NCBI GenBank assembly: GCA_938018045.1
Contig: CALIIP010000087.1
Location: 1-23,360, forward strand
Direction of reading: 5' to 3'
Origin: an uncultured Flavobacteriaceae bacterium
Lineage (GTDB): Bacteria > Bacteroidota > Bacteroidia > Flavobacteriales > Flavobacteriaceae
Length of the DNA: 23,360 nucleotides
Shown here: one piece after another, positions 22,312 through 23,360 of the stretch
Numbering within the stretch: the first letter of the stretch is position 1
Layout: each line of letters starts with the position of its first letter
Translations under genes and position numbers: made by a program
Notes under the pieces: model-generated
What the model saw: the letters and a program-made list of their open reading frames with translations, nothing else
Told to the model about the DNA's origin: nothing
Databases searched by the model: none

Positions 22312-22662
22312 AAAAAAGACAATGCCATTCAAATAAAAAGTTATGATTTTGCAGTTAGAATTGTAAAGTTGTATAAGCATCTATCTCAAGAAAAAAGAGA
22401 ATTTGTTTTGAGTAAGCAGTTGTTGCGTTCTGGAACATCAATTGGAGCAAATGTTGAGGAAGCAATTGGAGGTCAAAGCAGAAAAGATTTTTTCGCCAAA
22501 TTAACTATCGCTTATAAAGAAGCAAGAGAATCTCATTATTGGATTCGTTTATTAAAAGACACTGATTATTTAACTGAAGAAGAGTATAACTCGTTAATAA
22601 AAGATATTGAAGAAATATTGAAGATTATTGGAAGTATTCAAAAATCAATTCGTAATTCATAA
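22309..22662 (+). CDS. Four-helix-bundle protein (S23/23S rRNA IVP family)
   Basis: 117 residues of the four-helix-bundle family related to proteins encoded in 23S rRNA intervening sequences. Four amphipathic helices are visible: about 8-28 (KSYDFAVRIVKLYKHLSQEK), 33-57 (SKQLLRSGTSIGANVEEAIGG), 60-86 (KDFFAKLTIAYKEARESHYWIRLLKD) and 91-114. The family signature LRSGTSIGANVEEA and the AYKEARESHYWIRLL block are intact. Family members form pentamer-like bundles and resemble Avd of diversity-generating retroelements; their cellular role is unknown. No link with tryptophan synthesis is known. Inverted 7-bp repeat tracts on both sides supply its start and stop codons, which points to insertion as a cassette between trpD and trpC. 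Confidence 0.9.
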   Translation: MKKDNAIQIKSYDFAVRIVKLYKHLSQEKREFVLSKQLLRSGTSIGANVEEAIGGQSRKDFFAKLTIAYKEARESHYWIRLLKDTDYLTEEEYNSLIKDIEEILKIIGSIQKSIRNS

Positions 22663-22678
22663 TTTAAAATCCATAATT
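22651..22678 (+). repeat. Right heptamer repeats flanking the four-helix-bundle gene
   Basis: Four 7-base units read CGTAATT, CATAATT, TAAAATC, CATAATT; three match CRTAATT, the reverse complement of the left unit AATTAYG. The stop codon of the four-helix-bundle gene (22660-22662) lies in the second unit. The tract ends 6 bases before the trpC start codon. Confidence 0.6.
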
Positions 22679-22684
22679 AATAAC

Positions 22685-23360
22685 ATGAATATTTTAGAAG
22701 AAATAATAGAGCGAAAAAGAAAAGAAGTTACACAATTAAAAAACGAAATTTCTTTAAAAAGTTTAATTGAAAGTCCTGCTTTTAAAAGGGAGCCAATTTC
22801 CTTGCGAGCATCCTTGTTACATAAAAATTCAAATGGAGTTATTGCAGAATACAAGCGCCAATCACCTTCAAAAGGCATTATCAATAGTACTGCAACAGTT
22901 GAAGATGTTACTATAGGATATTTAGAAGCCAAAGTTGCTGCACAATCTATTTTAACTGATCTTCATTTTTTTGGAGGTACAATTGTTGATTTGATGCAAG
23001 CAAGAACACTCAATAAAATGAAGCCAATTTTACGAAAAGATTTTATTGTAGATCCGTTTCAAATAATTGAATCAAAAGCAATAGGTGCAGACGCAATTTT
23101 ATTAATTGCGACGTGCTTGACTAAAAGGGAAATTAAAAATTTCGGAAATCTAGCAAATGATTTGGGTATGGAAGTCTTGTACGAAGTTCATAGTCAAGAA
23201 GATTTAGATAAAATAGAAATAGACAAACAAATTATAGGGATCAACAATAGAAACTTGAAAACGTTTCAAGTTGATATTGAGCATTCTATTGAATTAGCAA
23301 GTCAGATTCCTGATACATGTGTCAAGGTTTCTGAAAGCGGAATCAGTAGACCAGAATTAA
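22685..23360 (+). CDS. trpC: Indole-3-glycerol-phosphate synthase, 3' end missing
   Basis: Closes the indole ring from the carboxyphenylamino-deoxyribulose phosphate intermediate. The translation from the ATG at 22685 runs open for 225 residues to the window edge; complete enzymes are about 255-270 residues. Landmarks of the TIM barrel: IAEYKRQSPSKG with catalytic Lys57, SILTDLHFFGG (88-98), ILRKDFIVDPFQI with Lys118, LYEVHS with Glu167, GINNRNLKTF (185-194) and SESGI (216-220). It is separate from any trpF domain as far as visible. It lies 22 bases after the four-helix-bundle gene and should continue the trp operon (trpF, trpB, trpA expected downstream, not seen). Confidence 0.95.
   Translation, partial: MNILEEIIERKRKEVTQLKNEISLKSLIESPAFKREPISLRASLLHKNSNGVIAEYKRQSPSKGIINSTATVEDVTIGYLEAKVAAQSILTDLHFFGGTIVDLMQARTLNKMKPILRKDFIVDPFQIIESKAIGADAILLIATCLTKREIKNFGNLANDLGMEVLYEVHSQEDLDKIEIDKQIIGINNRNLKTFQVDIEHSIELASQIPDTCVKVSESGISRPEL

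Noticed and set aside
22651..22678. Heptamer tract considered as a CRISPR or microsatellite array
   Set aside because: Units are 7 bases with no spacers and only four copies; the inverted match to the left flank is the more informative pattern.

Overview
The window looks like chromosomal DNA from a member of the Flavobacteriaceae (Bacteroidota). The evidence is very low GC, many promoter elements of the Bacteroidota type (TAnnTTTG at -7, sometimes with TTG about 19-20 bp upstream), a type IX secretion tail on one exported enzyme, a Lacal_2735-type small protein, and the gene families present. The genus cannot be fixed from the sequence alone. No IS element, prophage or CRISPR array was seen.

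Layout. (1) Positions 1-2328, minus strand: histidine catabolism, hutH followed by hutU (cut by the window edge), with their own promoter. (2) Positions 2438-9846, minus strand: ten tightly packed genes that read as one operon. In transcription order they are a TetR-like regulator, an ABC1 (UbiB/COQ8-like) kinase, a flavin reductase-like protein, an SDR-DUF2867 protein, a TIGR03643/DUF2805 protein, an SDR lacking the catalytic tyrosine, a Lacal_2735 small protein, TspO, an SRPBCC protein and a class I DNA photolyase. Together they suggest a light or photo-oxidative stress module. A 33-bp near-perfect palindrome (two 14-bp arms) lies upstream of the regulator, between it and a divergent CIA30 gene, and is the likely operator. 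(3) Positions 9962-14123: CIA30, a bidirectional terminator, tRNA-Pro(TGG), an exported vanadium-haloperoxidase-like protein with a MopE-like segment and a T9SS tail, and thioredoxin reductase. (4) Positions 14142-18681, minus strand: an M2 (ACE-like) lipoprotein peptidase, a DUF2807 exported protein and asnB, with hairpin terminators between them. (5) Positions 18872-23360, plus strand: the trp operon, consisting of promoter, a leader peptide with three consecutive Trp codons, a classical attenuator, trpE, an unrecognised two-TM protein, trpG, trpD, a four-helix-bundle (23S IVP-like) gene and trpC (cut by the window edge).

The most interesting parts are the TetR/ABC1-kinase-led photolyase operon with its palindrome, the complete ribosome-mediated trp attenuator in a Bacteroidota genome, and the four-helix-bundle gene inserted between trpD and trpC. 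That last gene is flanked by degenerate 7-bp repeats in inverted orientation, and these supply its own start and stop codons as well as the end of trpD.
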